Shown here piece after piece: positions 45,596 through 54,800 of a stretch of DNA of 64,000 bases (position 1 is the first letter of the stretch; every line of letters starts with the position of its first letter). The notes beneath the pieces are model-generated. The model saw nothing but the letters and a program-made list of their open reading frames with translations, was not told where the DNA came from and did no database searches. Made by a program: the position numbers and the translations under genes. Origin of the DNA: Flexithrix dorotheae DSM 6795 (GTDB lineage: Bacteria > Bacteroidota > Bacteroidia > Cytophagales > Flammeovirgaceae); assembly GCF_000379765.1 (NCBI RefSeq), contig NZ_KB903430.1:814953-878952 (forward strand), given 5' to 3'.

Positions 45596-45758
45596 AGAGC
45601 ATGTTTAAACTTTAACTGTTTCGCTGCATACGCCCATTTATGAAACCTCACTTCAAAATAAAATTCCCAAATAGCGCTGCTATTCAAAAATTTTCTTTTT
45701 TCGTGAGAACCCAAAACTGGACGTTTTCGCTTGAAAACCTAAATTTTAAACACGCTCT
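45596..45758. repeat. MITE-like element, copy 1
   Basis: A 163-base non-coding element bounded by 19-base inverted ends, AGAGCATGTTTAAACTTTA on the left and TAAATTTTAAACACGCTCT on the right, 17 of 19 positions complementary. Inside near the left end is CTGTTTCGCTGC. Copy 2 at 46864-46996 has the same ends and internal CTGTTTCGCTGC, so this is a mobile or formerly mobile short repeat. No transposase frame is present. Confidence 0.75.
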
Positions 45759-46106
45759 AAGTGGTTTCAAAAAAATATCAGGTGTTTTTTAGCCACCGTG
45801 CTTAAAACAGAGTTTAATGCATCCCAAAAGTATTCGCACAAGCGCCTAAACAAACTTCCCAACTGACAGGCAAAATTAAGGATAATCTAAAAAACTATTG
45901 AAGTTTATAATATTAGCAAAACTCTAAAAATGTTAAAAAATTAAACTTTTGACAATCAATAACTTACTTAAATTGTCAGAAATTTTTAAATATTAAACTT
46001 GACAATGTTAATATTTTAAACAATATTTGAATATAATTTTAAACAAGTCAATAAACAATTAACTAAATAAAATACTTTACTAAAACTTTTTAAACTGGAC
46101 AAAATA

Positions 46107-46409
46107 ATGAGAAAAGCACCAATCTGGATTGAATTTAAGCATGTAGAAAATGTTTTCTGGAATTTGAATGATGCCTATAAATTGCTACTCACCAAAAGCG
46201 AAATCATGTTTGTATTGATGAAGCTTCAGGAGTACTACCAAAAATCAGAGGAAAACGAAATTAACGAAACAGCCTTTCTTGATGTATACCAATATATCAC
46301 CAGAGCAACCAATATTGCCGGATTTTCTACATCTAAAACAGCTATTAAACATATCCTGGAAACAGAAACGGCTTGCTATACACAAAAAGCCGGCATGGGT
46401 ATAATATAA
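46107..46409 (+). CDS. Hypothetical protein of 100 residues
   Basis: A small soluble frame (RKAPIWIEFKHVENVFWN at the start) with several predicted helices and ATG at 46107. No family is recognised. It lies between the two MITE-like repeats and behind an AT-rich upstream region with no consensus promoter. The residue composition is normal for a gene, but it could also be a chance frame. Confidence 0.5.
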   Translation: MRKAPIWIEFKHVENVFWNLNDAYKLLLTKSEIMFVLMKLQEYYQKSEENEINETAFLDVYQYITRATNIAGFSTSKTAIKHILETETACYTQKAGMGII

Positions 46410-46619
46410 GCTTAGATACACTTTCCAGATAATCCCTTTTTAAGCTTTTCCAATAAACTATAGCTCAATTGTTCAGGCGCTTGATCATTTAAAGATTTTA
46501 GATTGCCCTATTATTTTAATGTATATAAATGCCAGCTTAAGTACCTATTTACTTACAGTTTTAAAGATAATGACTAATTTTTTTAGTCAATTATGTAGCC
46601 TTACTGATTGTGGAATTTG

Positions 46620-46660
46620 TTGTGGCACAGCTTTTTAAGCTGTGTCACAATTTTTTTATA
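46620..46660 (+). terminator. Intrinsic terminator
   Basis: A 14-pair stem TTGTGGCACAGCTT / AAGCTGTGTCACAA with a 3-base loop (one G-T pair), followed by TTTTTTTATA. It lies about 210 bases after the 100-residue frame and probably ends its transcript. Confidence 0.8.
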
Positions 46661-46863
46661 CTATTCCTGTCCTCATCTCAAAAATTCCCCTTTCTCTGTA
46701 TTCCAAACGAAGCCCTGTCTTACCCTACTGCACCTGCCAACACAAACAACAATTCCAATTATTTCCCGAAAATAAAACCCTGAAAATGAGCGGGTACGGT
46801 GTTACAATAAATCCCTCACTGGCTTAAAATAAGCCTCTGATGTTGGAGTTGTATATAAAGCTA

Positions 46864-46996
46864 AGAGCGTGTTTGAATTTTACCTGTTTCGCTGCAAATA
46901 CTCACAGAGGTGTCTGCCCGGTTCAGGAACTTTGTTTTCAAAATAAAATTTCTAATAGCCCGGTATTTCGGAAAACTTAAATTTTAAACAGGCTTT
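46864..46996. repeat. MITE-like element, copy 2
   Basis: Begins AGAGCGTGTTTGAATTTTA with the internal CTGTTTCGCTGC of copy 1, and ends AAATTTTAAACAGGCTTT, a decayed form of the copy 1 right end. About 133 bases. The middle differs and is shorter, with CAAAATAAAATT shared. It lies 37 bases upstream of the Cache-domain gene, so it may affect that promoter. Confidence 0.7.
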
Positions 46997-47032
46997 AATT
47001 CCTAAAAGTGAAACAAGGAAAACGACCAGTAA

Positions 47033-49177
47033 ATGAACCTAAAAAAGCAGGTAACCCTATTTATAAGTTCTTCATTGATTATCACCGTGGTTGTAATCAG
47101 CTCTATTGCTATTTACAACATTAAAGCAAAAGGAGTAGATGATATTGAAGAATATAAGCATGAGCAAACCTTAAAGGCCAAAAATCACCTGAAAAGCCTT
47201 GTTGATATCGCCTATTCATCCATTAATGCAAATTACCAACATTTAAATGATGATCAGTTTCTGGAACGCTATTACGGCAAGCACCTGAAAAGCAATCTGG
47301 ATTTGGTAGAAGCCATTATAAATGACAAAGCCAGACTGGCACGAGAGGGTATTTTATCGAAACCTGAAGCACAGCGGGAAACAGTAAAACTGATAAAAGG
47401 ATTAAGATACGATAATGGCGAAGGGTACTTCTGGATTACGGACAATACCGATCCCATTCCCAATATGGTCATGCACCCAACTATGACCAACCTGGAAGGC
47501 AGAAGCCTTGACGACCCCAGATTTGAGGTAGCCGGAAGCAACAATAGAAATTTATTTGAGGTAGCCAGGGAAATTACTGAGGCAAATGGTGAGGGTTTTT
47601 TCAGTTATAAATGGACTAAACCCGATGAAGAAAACACTGACAAGCACACAAAGAAATTTTCCTATGTAAGAGCTATTCCCAAATGGGACTGGATTTTTGG
47701 CACAGGAGTATTTGTAGAGGATGCTAAAGAAAATGTAATCAATGGGTTGCTAGGGGATTTGGAGCTCCTGAAGTTTGATGAGGGGAATAGCTACTTCTGG
47801 ATCACCACCGACTCCCTTCCCCACCCTACTGTAATTATGCACGGAAAATATCCGGAATGGAAAGGCAGGATACTGACAGGAAACGAATTAGATTCCGTTA
47901 AAACTGAAAATGAGGAGAGCTTATTTGTCTCTCAGATTAATGCCAGTAAATCAGAAAAACTAAAGGGGTTTATAAATTATGAAGAAGGCAATGATACCGG
48001 AGTGACAGAAAAGAAACTTTCTTATTCCAAAAGATTTGAACCCTATGGCTGGGTCATCTCCACCAGCATAGGTACAGATGAAATAGAAGAAAAGGTAGCA
48101 AAAAAAGCAGAACTGATCACTTCACAAATCAATAATATGGTTTTGCTCATCGGCATCGGTGCAATCATTATATTAATTGCAGGCCTGTTATTAGCAAATT
48201 ACTTTACCAGTAAGCTAACCATAGCCATTGCCAAGGTAAAAGATACTTTAAGGGCTTTAGCCGCGGGAAAGGCAGTAAACAAACTACACAGCAAGAGAAA
48301 AGATGAAATTGGAGAAATGACCAATTCCCTGGATGCCCTGATTGATGGCGTTTCATCTTATTCCAAAGTCGCAAGAGAAATTGGCAATCAGAATTACGGA
48401 TTCGAATTTCAACCACTAAGCAAGGAAGACGTACTGGGCAATGAATTATTGAATATGAGGGATAATCTTCAGAAAGCAGCTAAGGAAGAAGAAATAAGGC
48501 ACTGGCAAACAGAAGGATCGGCTAAATTCGGAGAGCTACTCAGAAAATTCAATAAAAGCCTGGAAGAACTGAGTGATGAATTCCTTAAAAACCTGGTCAA
48601 TTACTTAAACTTAAACCAGGGAGCTGTTTTTATATTGACAGAATCAGCAGAGCAACAAAAAGCGCTGGAAATGATTGCCTGCTACGCTTATGACAGAAAA
48701 AAATATTTACATAAAAGAATTCGGTTAGGAGAAGGCCTTGCAGGACAATGCTTTTTGGAGAAAAAAGAAATCTATCTGAAAGAAATTCCCGACAATTATT
48801 TAAATATCCGCTCAGGATTGGGAGATGCTTCTCCACGAAATATTCTGGTAATACCTTTAATGATAAATGAGGAAATTTTAGGAGTAATCGAAATCGCTTC
48901 ATTCAACCTGTTGAAAGCGCATGAAATTGCCTTTGTAGAGAAAGTTTGCACCATGCTGGCAGCCAACATCTCCACAGTAACCTCCAATGAGCGAACCAAG
49001 CAATTATTGGAGAATAGCCAAAAAATGACGGAGCAATTAAGAGCACAGGAAGAAGAACTGAGGCAAAACCAGGAAGAAATGCAGGCGACTCAGGAAGAGA
49101 TGTACAGAAGGCAGGCAGAAGTTGAAAGGGAAAACGAAATCCTGAAAAATGAATTAGAAGCGACTAAGGAAAAGTAA
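47033..49177 (+). CDS. Cache-HAMP-GAF signalling protein without a recognisable output domain
   Basis: A 714-residue sensor. A first transmembrane helix (about 8-28) leads to a periplasmic region with two Cache-type units (GYFWITDNTDPIPNMVMHP with WDWIFGTGVFV; then SYFWITTDSLPHPTVIMHG with YGWVISTSIG). The second helix is at about 369-391, HAMP at about 392-445, a GAF domain at about 500-650 (GLAGQCFLEKKEIYL), and a C-terminal Glu/Gln-rich coiled coil (655-714, EEELRQNQEEMQATQEEM). No kinase, cyclase or methyl-accepting domain follows, so it may relay signals through its coiled coil to another protein. Confidence 0.88.
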   Translation: MNLKKQVTLFISSSLIITVVVISSIAIYNIKAKGVDDIEEYKHEQTLKAKNHLKSLVDIAYSSINANYQHLNDDQFLERYYGKHLKSNLDLVEAIINDKARLAREGILSKPEAQRETVKLIKGLRYDNGEGYFWITDNTDPIPNMVMHPTMTNLEGRSLDDPRFEVAGSNNRNLFEVAREITEANGEGFFSYKWTKPDEENTDKHTKKFSYVRAIPKWDWIFGTGVFVEDAKENVINGLLGDLELLKFDEGNSYFWITTDSLPHPTVIMHGKYPEWKGRILTGNELDSVKTENEESLFVSQINASKSEKLKGFINYEEGNDTGVTEKKLSYSKRFEPYGWVISTSIGTDEIEEKVAKKAELITSQINNMVLLIGIGAIIILIAGLLLANYFTSKLTIAIAKVKDTLRALAAGKAVNKLHSKRKDEIGEMTNSLDALIDGVSSYSKVAREIGNQNYGFEFQPLSKEDVLGNELLNMRDNLQKAAKEEEIRHWQTEGSAKFGELLRKFNKSLEELSDEFLKNLVNYLNLNQGAVFILTESAEQQKALEMIACYAYDRKKYLHKRIRLGEGLAGQCFLEKKEIYLKEIPDNYLNIRSGLGDASPRNILVIPLMINEEILGVIEIASFNLLKAHEIAFVEKVCTMLAANISTVTSNERTKQLLENSQKMTEQLRAQEEELRQNQEEMQATQEEMYRRQAEVERENEILKNELEATKEK

Positions 49178-49194
49178 ATACTCTAATCTAAAAG

Positions 49195-49227
49195 AAAAGG
49201 CTTACCGAAAAGTAAGCCTTTTTTTGT
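49195..49227 (+). terminator. Intrinsic terminator after the sensor gene
   Basis: An 11-bp stem AAAAGGCTTAC / GTAAGCCTTTT around a 6-base loop, with continuing T-run. Right after the stop codon of the Cache-domain gene. Confidence 0.88.
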
Positions 49228-49388
49228 ATCTAATGGTTTTAAACAGGTTTCGAACCTTAGCAAAAAAACTTTCTTAAATTACCGTATACCCTCATTTAAA
49301 ACTCTACCGACAATCGTGTACCCATTCATGTACCCTTTTTAGGCAGGGCCAACCTTCACGATTCCAACTCATTTTAGGGCAAAAAAAA

Positions 49389-49412
49389 AGGCTTACATAA
49401 TGTAAACCTTTT
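49389..49412 (-). terminator. Terminator of the disrupted tRNA gene (minus strand)
   Basis: On the minus strand the sequence reads AAAGGTTTACAT, a short TATGTAAGCCTTT arm, then a long T-run (49381-49389 as A on the plus strand). It lies a few bases after the tRNA 3' end remnant, as expected for the original tRNA terminator. Confidence 0.7.
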
Positions 49413-49420
49413 GAATAAAT

Positions 49421-49441
49421 GTGGGACCTACTGGATTCGAA
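49421..49441 (-). pseudogene. tRNA 3'-end fragment (left attachment site)
   Basis: Read on the minus strand: GTTCGAATCCAGTAGGTCCC followed by ACA. This is a T-loop (TTCGAAT), the 3' strand of the T-stem (CCAGT), the 3' strand of the acceptor stem (AGGTCCC) and the discriminator A. The T-stem 5' partner and everything before it are missing; the sequence to the right is unrelated and AT-rich. Such remnants are left when an element integrates at a tRNA 3' end. The amino acid cannot be assigned from this piece. Confidence 0.8.
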
Positions 49442-49527
49442 CTTAATAAAAACAGTGCCTGGGAGGTCATTTAAACCATATTTTAAATACCTATGGTTCT
49501 GGTGTATCTAAAAATGTATCTAATTTT

Positions 49528-49980
49528 CTATGCCGCATAGTTTAAATACATTTCTGACCTAAGATACACCCTATTCTTTCCCACAACCGCAAAATCACCC
49601 ACCTGTTCCTCCAGAAAGGTTTCAATACGCTCTAAACGTGCAATTAGCTCATGATCAAATACTTTTTCAGGTACACGATTTGGTGTACTGGTTTTGTGTA
49701 CCTGTTTTTTATTTTCTACCTCTTTGAACTCATCCTTATCTGGCGGAGGAGGCAGAATACTTTCATCTAAAAATGGCTCCCCTTGTTCAAAGAATAACCA
49801 ATTAAGATTAAGATCAGGAAACAACTCTTTTATTGCTCTTGTAGCCTTAGTATCAGGAAAGGAGTTGTTCTTCACCCAATAATAATAATTACTGGTGGTA
49901 GTATTTACATCATTACAAAACTGCCTCATACTAAGATTCTTAGCTCTTAATAGAAAGGCCCATCTTTCTTTATAATCCAT
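49528..49980 (-). CDS. CI-like helix-turn-helix repressor
   Basis: A 150-residue regulator. The N-terminal 70 residues match phage-repressor helix-turn-helix proteins of Bacteroidota: RWAFLLRAKNLSMRQFCND, TTTSNYYYWVKNNSFPDTKATRAI, and the typical LNLNWLFFEQGEPF after the last helix. A Pro-rich linker and a short C-terminal part follow, without an S24 protease domain. It is divergent from the small gene at 50143 across an operator-rich spacer, the layout of a lysogeny-type switch. It probably controls the element's replication genes. Confidence 0.85.
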   Translation of the reverse strand: MDYKERWAFLLRAKNLSMRQFCNDVNTTTSNYYYWVKNNSFPDTKATRAIKELFPDLNLNWLFFEQGEPFLDESILPPPPDKDEFKEVENKKQVHKTSTPNRVPEKVFDHELIARLERIETFLEEQVGDFAVVGKNRVYLRSEMYLNYAA

Positions 49981-50142
49981 ATTAGTTCTATTAATAAATT
50001 TTTATGTAGTGTATTAAATATTTGCGTAATAAATATTTATATTATATCATTGTGTTGAGTTAAATTTTTATGTAACAAATATTGTATACAAATATATAAA
50101 ATTTTTGATACTACACCTTTAATTCACATAAAACGGTGAAAA
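49981..50142. promoter_or_regulatory. Divergent promoter/operator region with direct repeats and a palindrome
   Basis: Very AT-rich spacer. TAAATTTTTATGTA occurs twice in direct orientation at 49995-50008 and 50061-50074. A perfect 10-bp palindrome TTGTATACAA lies at 50082-50091. These are good candidate binding sites for the neighbouring CI-like repressor. Promoter elements are not clear enough to mark. Confidence 0.6.
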
Positions 50143-50298
50143 ATGCTGAAAAAGATTTATGAAAATATAGAAGATGGTGATTTGCTGGAAGCAAAAAAGC
50201 TATTACGAGAACAAATGAGGATAAACTCAGAGAGGGCAAAGAAGTACCAGAGAAAAAAAAGAAGGTTAGAAGCCTTGAAAAAAGATAAACAGAAATAA
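50143..50298 (+). CDS. Small basic helical protein, first gene of the rightward operon
   Basis: A 51-residue frame: an acidic start (KKIYENIEDGDLLEAKKLL) followed by a strongly basic helix (RAKKYQRKKRRLEALKKDKQK). It sits right across the operator region from the repressor, where elements of this type often encode a small regulator or excisionase. The sequence alone does not identify it. The clear ATG and helix-favouring codons support it as a gene. Confidence 0.5.
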   Translation: MLKKIYENIEDGDLLEAKKLLREQMRINSERAKKYQRKKRRLEALKKDKQK

Positions 50299-50370
50299 AA
50301 GGCAAAATTATTATAAACAAAAAGGGATATAACATTTGCCATAACCCTTTTTAAAATTAGATTCTTGAAG

Positions 50371-51576
50371 ATGAAATTTAACATTTTAAACTTTAATGAA
50401 AAAGAAATGTCGGGTATTTTTCAAAAAAAATACAGAGATAAGAGTTTTTTCAGTCGATATATAAAATTTTATTATTTATTGACTTTTCCCGAAATTTTGG
50501 CCTTGGTAATTTCTTCAATACTTTCCTATAAGTGGTGGTCAAGCTTTGAAATATTGGAAAATGATTACGGTTTTTTGTTTGCTACCATTGCAACTTGCTG
50601 TATAAGTATTACAATTTTTCTACTTACCAACCATCTTGCCTCCCTATGGCTTAGTGAGAGAAAAATAGATGAATTTATTATCCCTCTCCTATTCCTTATT
50701 ATTTTCAATATTTATACAGACTGGAATGGAGTGACACCATTAGCTGAAACAGTTTATGAAAAACCGGTATTTGCCCAGCAAAAAGAAGATTCATTAAGTG
50801 CCACGATTAGCCAAATCCTTCTCTCCTATCGTTGGTGTTCAGCGCATAATGCTAAACACAAAGTAAATGAACTTTGTGAACATACCTATGTCCCTAGTTC
50901 AGCTGGTCAATTGTTATCCAGTTACGAGAAATACGGCTATGAACCTGAAACCGATAAAAAAACTATTTCTCTGCTACAAGAGCAAATCAATAGATTAAAC
51001 CAAGATTATTCAGAAGACAAGGTAATTACCGAAACTAAAAGAAAGCACTTTGTAAAAACAGGAAGAGGAGGTACAATTGCCTGCTTAATTATTTTTCTTT
51101 TCTGTGGTATTTGGAAGCACACCTTTGCAGGGAAAGTAGCTTTTTCTTCTAACCCCTCCCCTAATCCAACCCCCCCCCCAAGTATGAAGAATTTAAATTT
51201 TCCGGAAATTGAAAATTTGGATACATCAATAATTAAGGACACCCTCCCTAAAAATGGACAATCTTTAAACAATACAGCAATAAAAGGTAAAACTGATATA
51301 TCCATGAGTACAACAGTTTTAAACAGTAATAAAGGGTATTTAGAGGAAAGGATTTGTTCAGCAGATCAATGCGAGAACACATTCGTTGTTGACTTGAGAA
51401 AAGAGGTCCCTGGAAGAAACAAAAGAAAATATTGTGGTTCTGAATGTTCAACCAGAATGCGATTAAAAATGAATAAGATCAATAAGTTGAAAAAGAAAAA
51501 ATGGATTGTTCATTCCAATAACCACAAACATTCAACAAACATAGAACACTTTAAAACAAAGCAAACAACCGTATAA
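50371..51576 (+). CDS. Membrane protein with a cysteine (zinc-finger-like) C-terminal tail
   Basis: About 401 residues from ATG 50371. Three helices near the N-terminus (FPEILALVISSILSY; FATIATCCISITIFLLTN; FIIPLLFLIIFNIY) and one near residue 235 (TIACLIIFLFCGIW). Between them lies a region with a possible coiled coil. The C-terminus has C329-x4-C334-x20-C355-x3-C359 in ERICSADQCENTF ... RKYCGSEC, flanked by many Lys and Arg, resembling small zinc ribbons such as CGNR-type modules that bind nucleic acid. Function unknown. It sits just before the primase gene, so a role in membrane attachment of replication is conceivable. Confidence 0.65.
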   Translation: MKFNILNFNEKEMSGIFQKKYRDKSFFSRYIKFYYLLTFPEILALVISSILSYKWWSSFEILENDYGFLFATIATCCISITIFLLTNHLASLWLSERKIDEFIIPLLFLIIFNIYTDWNGVTPLAETVYEKPVFAQQKEDSLSATISQILLSYRWCSAHNAKHKVNELCEHTYVPSSAGQLLSSYEKYGYEPETDKKTISLLQEQINRLNQDYSEDKVITETKRKHFVKTGRGGTIACLIIFLFCGIWKHTFAGKVAFSSNPSPNPTPPPSMKNLNFPEIENLDTSIIKDTLPKNGQSLNNTAIKGKTDISMSTTVLNSNKGYLEERICSADQCENTFVVDLRKEVPGRNKRKYCGSECSTRMRLKMNKINKLKKKKWIVHSNNHKHSTNIEHFKTKQTTV

Positions 51577-51705
51577 TATTTTATATACGGCTGTTTAACA
51601 ATTCAGAACAACGAAAGGTTATTTTCATTGCTTGGTCAATACAATTTACAAAAAACAAAATTTAATTTCAATATCTTTTGTATTAACCACATAAAAAAAC
51701 ATAAA

Positions 51706-51894
51706 ATGAAAAACAACCTAACCATCACCAACTCACCCTTTGATCTAATCTTATCAAAGAATATCCAAACATTATACTATATCCAATTTAGAAGAAAACC
51801 AGCTATCAAGGGAAAAGGTAGCCAAGCATACCTTGAAGCCTTTACACTCAATGAAACACCCAAAAAACCAGTCCCTTTAACAAAACCAGAGTAG
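51706..51894 (+). CDS. Small protein upstream of the primase-helicase, unknown
   Basis: A 62-residue basic frame from ATG 51706 (NNLTITNSPFDLILSKNIQTL at the start, KGKGSQAYLEAF later, Pro/Lys-rich end). A longer frame begins at 51628 with TTG, but the ATG is favoured. It ends one base before the primase gene, an arrangement that suggests translational coupling. No family recognised. Confidence 0.55.
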   Translation: MKNNLTITNSPFDLILSKNIQTLYYIQFRRKPAIKGKGSQAYLEAFTLNETPKKPVPLTKPE

Positions 51895-51895
51895 A

Positions 51896-54800
51896 ATGTA
51901 TATCAGTGAAGTAACAATCCAAAAGGTAAGGGAACTGCCTATTGGAGATATTGTATCCGGAAAAGTCCAGCTCAAAAAAAATATGGGCCTAAGTCCGTTT
52001 AACGATGAAAAGACACCCTCTTTTTCAGTCCATCCCGAAAAAAATATTTTCCATTGTTTTTCAAGTGGAAAAGCTGGAGATGGAATTACCTTCGTCATGG
52101 AAACAGAGAAACTTTCTTTCCAGGAAGCCATCATCAAATTAGCCAATGATCATCATATAGAAATTGTGTATGAAAACCTGTCACCAGAACAGGAAGAAAA
52201 CATGAAAAAAGAGCAAAAGGAAAAGGAGGCCTTAAAGGTATTCCTAAAATTTGCCGCTGACCAGTTTTTTGTCAATGATATCCCTGAAACCTGGATAAAA
52301 TCAAGGAGTTTAAATCCTGAGATATTAAATAAATTTCAGGTTGGTTACACCTGTGAGACCAATTCCTTTTTTAGTGTCGCCCAAAAAGCACAATATTCTT
52401 CAGAAATTATTCAAAAAGCAGGACTGGCCAAAGAAGGGAAAAATGGCTTTTTCGATACCTACAAAAATAGAATTATATTTCCCATTCATGATTATAGAGG
52501 AAATGCAGTGGCCTTTACAGCAAGAATAATTAAGGATTTATCAGAAGAAGAAAAAGAGGCTCGTAAAGCTGCTGGTAAATATATCCCTCCAAAATACATC
52601 AATTCTCCAGAAAGCATTTGGTATAAAAGTGATCATTTATACGGTATCCATAAAGCTCAAAATGCAATTACCAAAAATGCTAAAGTCTATCTGGTAGAAG
52701 GACCAACAGACGTACTCAGGTTTCACCAAAACGGGGTGGAAAATGTAGTGGCTCCATGTGGCACAGCTTTGACAGTAAATCAAATCAAACTCATAAAAAG
52801 ATATACCGACACAGTATGTATAGTTCCTGATAGTGATATAGCAGGAATACAGGCCCTTCATAGAAGTGCGGAATTACTCCTAACAAATGGATTGCATGTA
52901 AGTGTTTTACTCCCTGAAAAAGACAAAGACCCTGACGAGCAACTAAAAATTAAGACAAAAGAACAGGCCCAAAGCTGGTTACACGAAGAGCAGGATTATA
53001 TCAGTGAGTTTTTACTAAAAACTAAGATGGAAAAAGCCAGTGTTTCTCCCAAAGAGAAATCACAAGCAATAAAGGAGATGGGCCGAGTAGTGGAGTTACT
53101 GGAAGATGAAACCACCAGAGAAATTTATTACGAACAGTTGGTAGAGGAATGGAAAGATTTTGGGAAATACAAGCTAGAGAAGCGGGAAAAGAAAAAGGAA
53201 GAATTTCAGATCCCCAAAGGAAGCAAAGATGATTTTTTTGAGTTCGATTTTTTTGAAGAGAATAGTTGTTATTATACAAAAGAAAGAGGAAAAAAGAGAC
53301 TGGTAAGCAGTTTTACAATGCAATATCTCTATTTTGTAGAAACAGATAATGATCCACTTTATGTAGTCAAGTTCAAAAATATATTTGGCAACATACATAT
53401 CAAGGCACTCAACACAGACAAAACAACAGTTTTAGGAGACTTTAAAAAGGCTATTGGCAAGTTGCATGGTAGCTTTGTTTTTAAAGGCAACATGGGTCAT
53501 TTAGATAGTATCAATTTTAAATTGAGAAGGAGTGTAAATAAAGCAATAGAGCCTTCAAAAATGGGATATAACCCCAACCTTAAATTTGATGTATGGGCCA
53601 ATGGAATTTTAAGAAATAGCCAATTCTCCCAGCCAGACCAATATGGGGTTGTCCGGTTATTAGACCCTATTGATACCATAGGAGAATTTGAAAAAATCAG
53701 ACCGGAAACCATAATAGAACTGGATGGAAAAGGAGTTTTTATTGAGAATTCTGAAAATGCTTTTAAGCAAATTGGGAAAGAAAAAATAGAACAGTTCATT
53801 CAGGAAAAAAAGGTGAATACGCTTCGTTATTTTTATCTTCCGCCTGCAGATAAAACTAAGGAACCTTCGGAGGAAGAAAAATATAAAGATGAAGCAAAGT
53901 TCTACTTCCAGCCAAATAAAAAAGTAGATTTTAAAAGGTGGTCCCGGTTATTATTAGAAGTATATGGCGAAAATACCTACGTCATGCTGGGTTATTATTT
54001 AATGTCTATAAATCATCATACAATTTTTACTCAGAATGGCAATTATGTTCCTATTCTCAATTTATGGGGAACACCAAATAATGGAAAGTCAACGGCAGCT
54101 AGAAGTTTACTCAGAGCATTTGGGTCCAATCATGGAGATGAGGATGGCATGAACGTTATCAGTTGTTCCTTATCAGGAATGATGGAGTTTGTCGATAAAT
54201 TCCGTAATGGGATGGTTTGGTTTAATGAATTTTCCAGAGAATTGAAAAATGACAGGATAAAATTGGAAATGCTGAAAGGTTGTGCAGATGGCACAAACAG
54301 AAAGACCAGGAGAGGAGGAAATTACCAGCATGGGAGTGAGAAAAACCAAAACGGTACAATCATTTCTGGTCAGGATAGTCCGAGTTTTGACCCAGGGCTT
54401 CATGATCGGGTAATAACACTGAAATTTAATGGCACAACCAAAGGTGATGAATTCAGACTTGAAGAATTAATTGATCTGCAAAACAAAGGGTTAATTACTC
54501 AGGTCACCGCAGATTTAATTGCTTATAGAACCCTTATTGAAGAACAATACCGGCCTACCTATAGAACGTTAGCACAGCAGCTTTCTGAGGATCTGGATGA
54601 AGAAATTAAAAAAGGAACAATTCCAAATATCAAAGAAAGTAGAGTAATCAAGAATGCCATTTCAGTATTAGCTCCTATGAAAATATTAATGGATGCAGGG
54701 CTGGAATTTCCTTATAAATTTGAGGAAGCTTATAAAAATGTTTTTAAAAATACCCTTCAAAAAATTTCCACCAAAGCAGTATCCGATGAGGTTTCCCAGT

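Noticed and set aside
46642..46827. A 61-codon plus-strand frame after the terminator
   Set aside because: Begins inside the terminator T-run, with no signal, motif or upstream promoter; most likely chance.
49421..49445. A complete tRNA gene
   Set aside because: Only the T-loop and 3' acceptor half are present; the sequence beyond cannot form the D-arm, anticodon arm or 5' acceptor strand.
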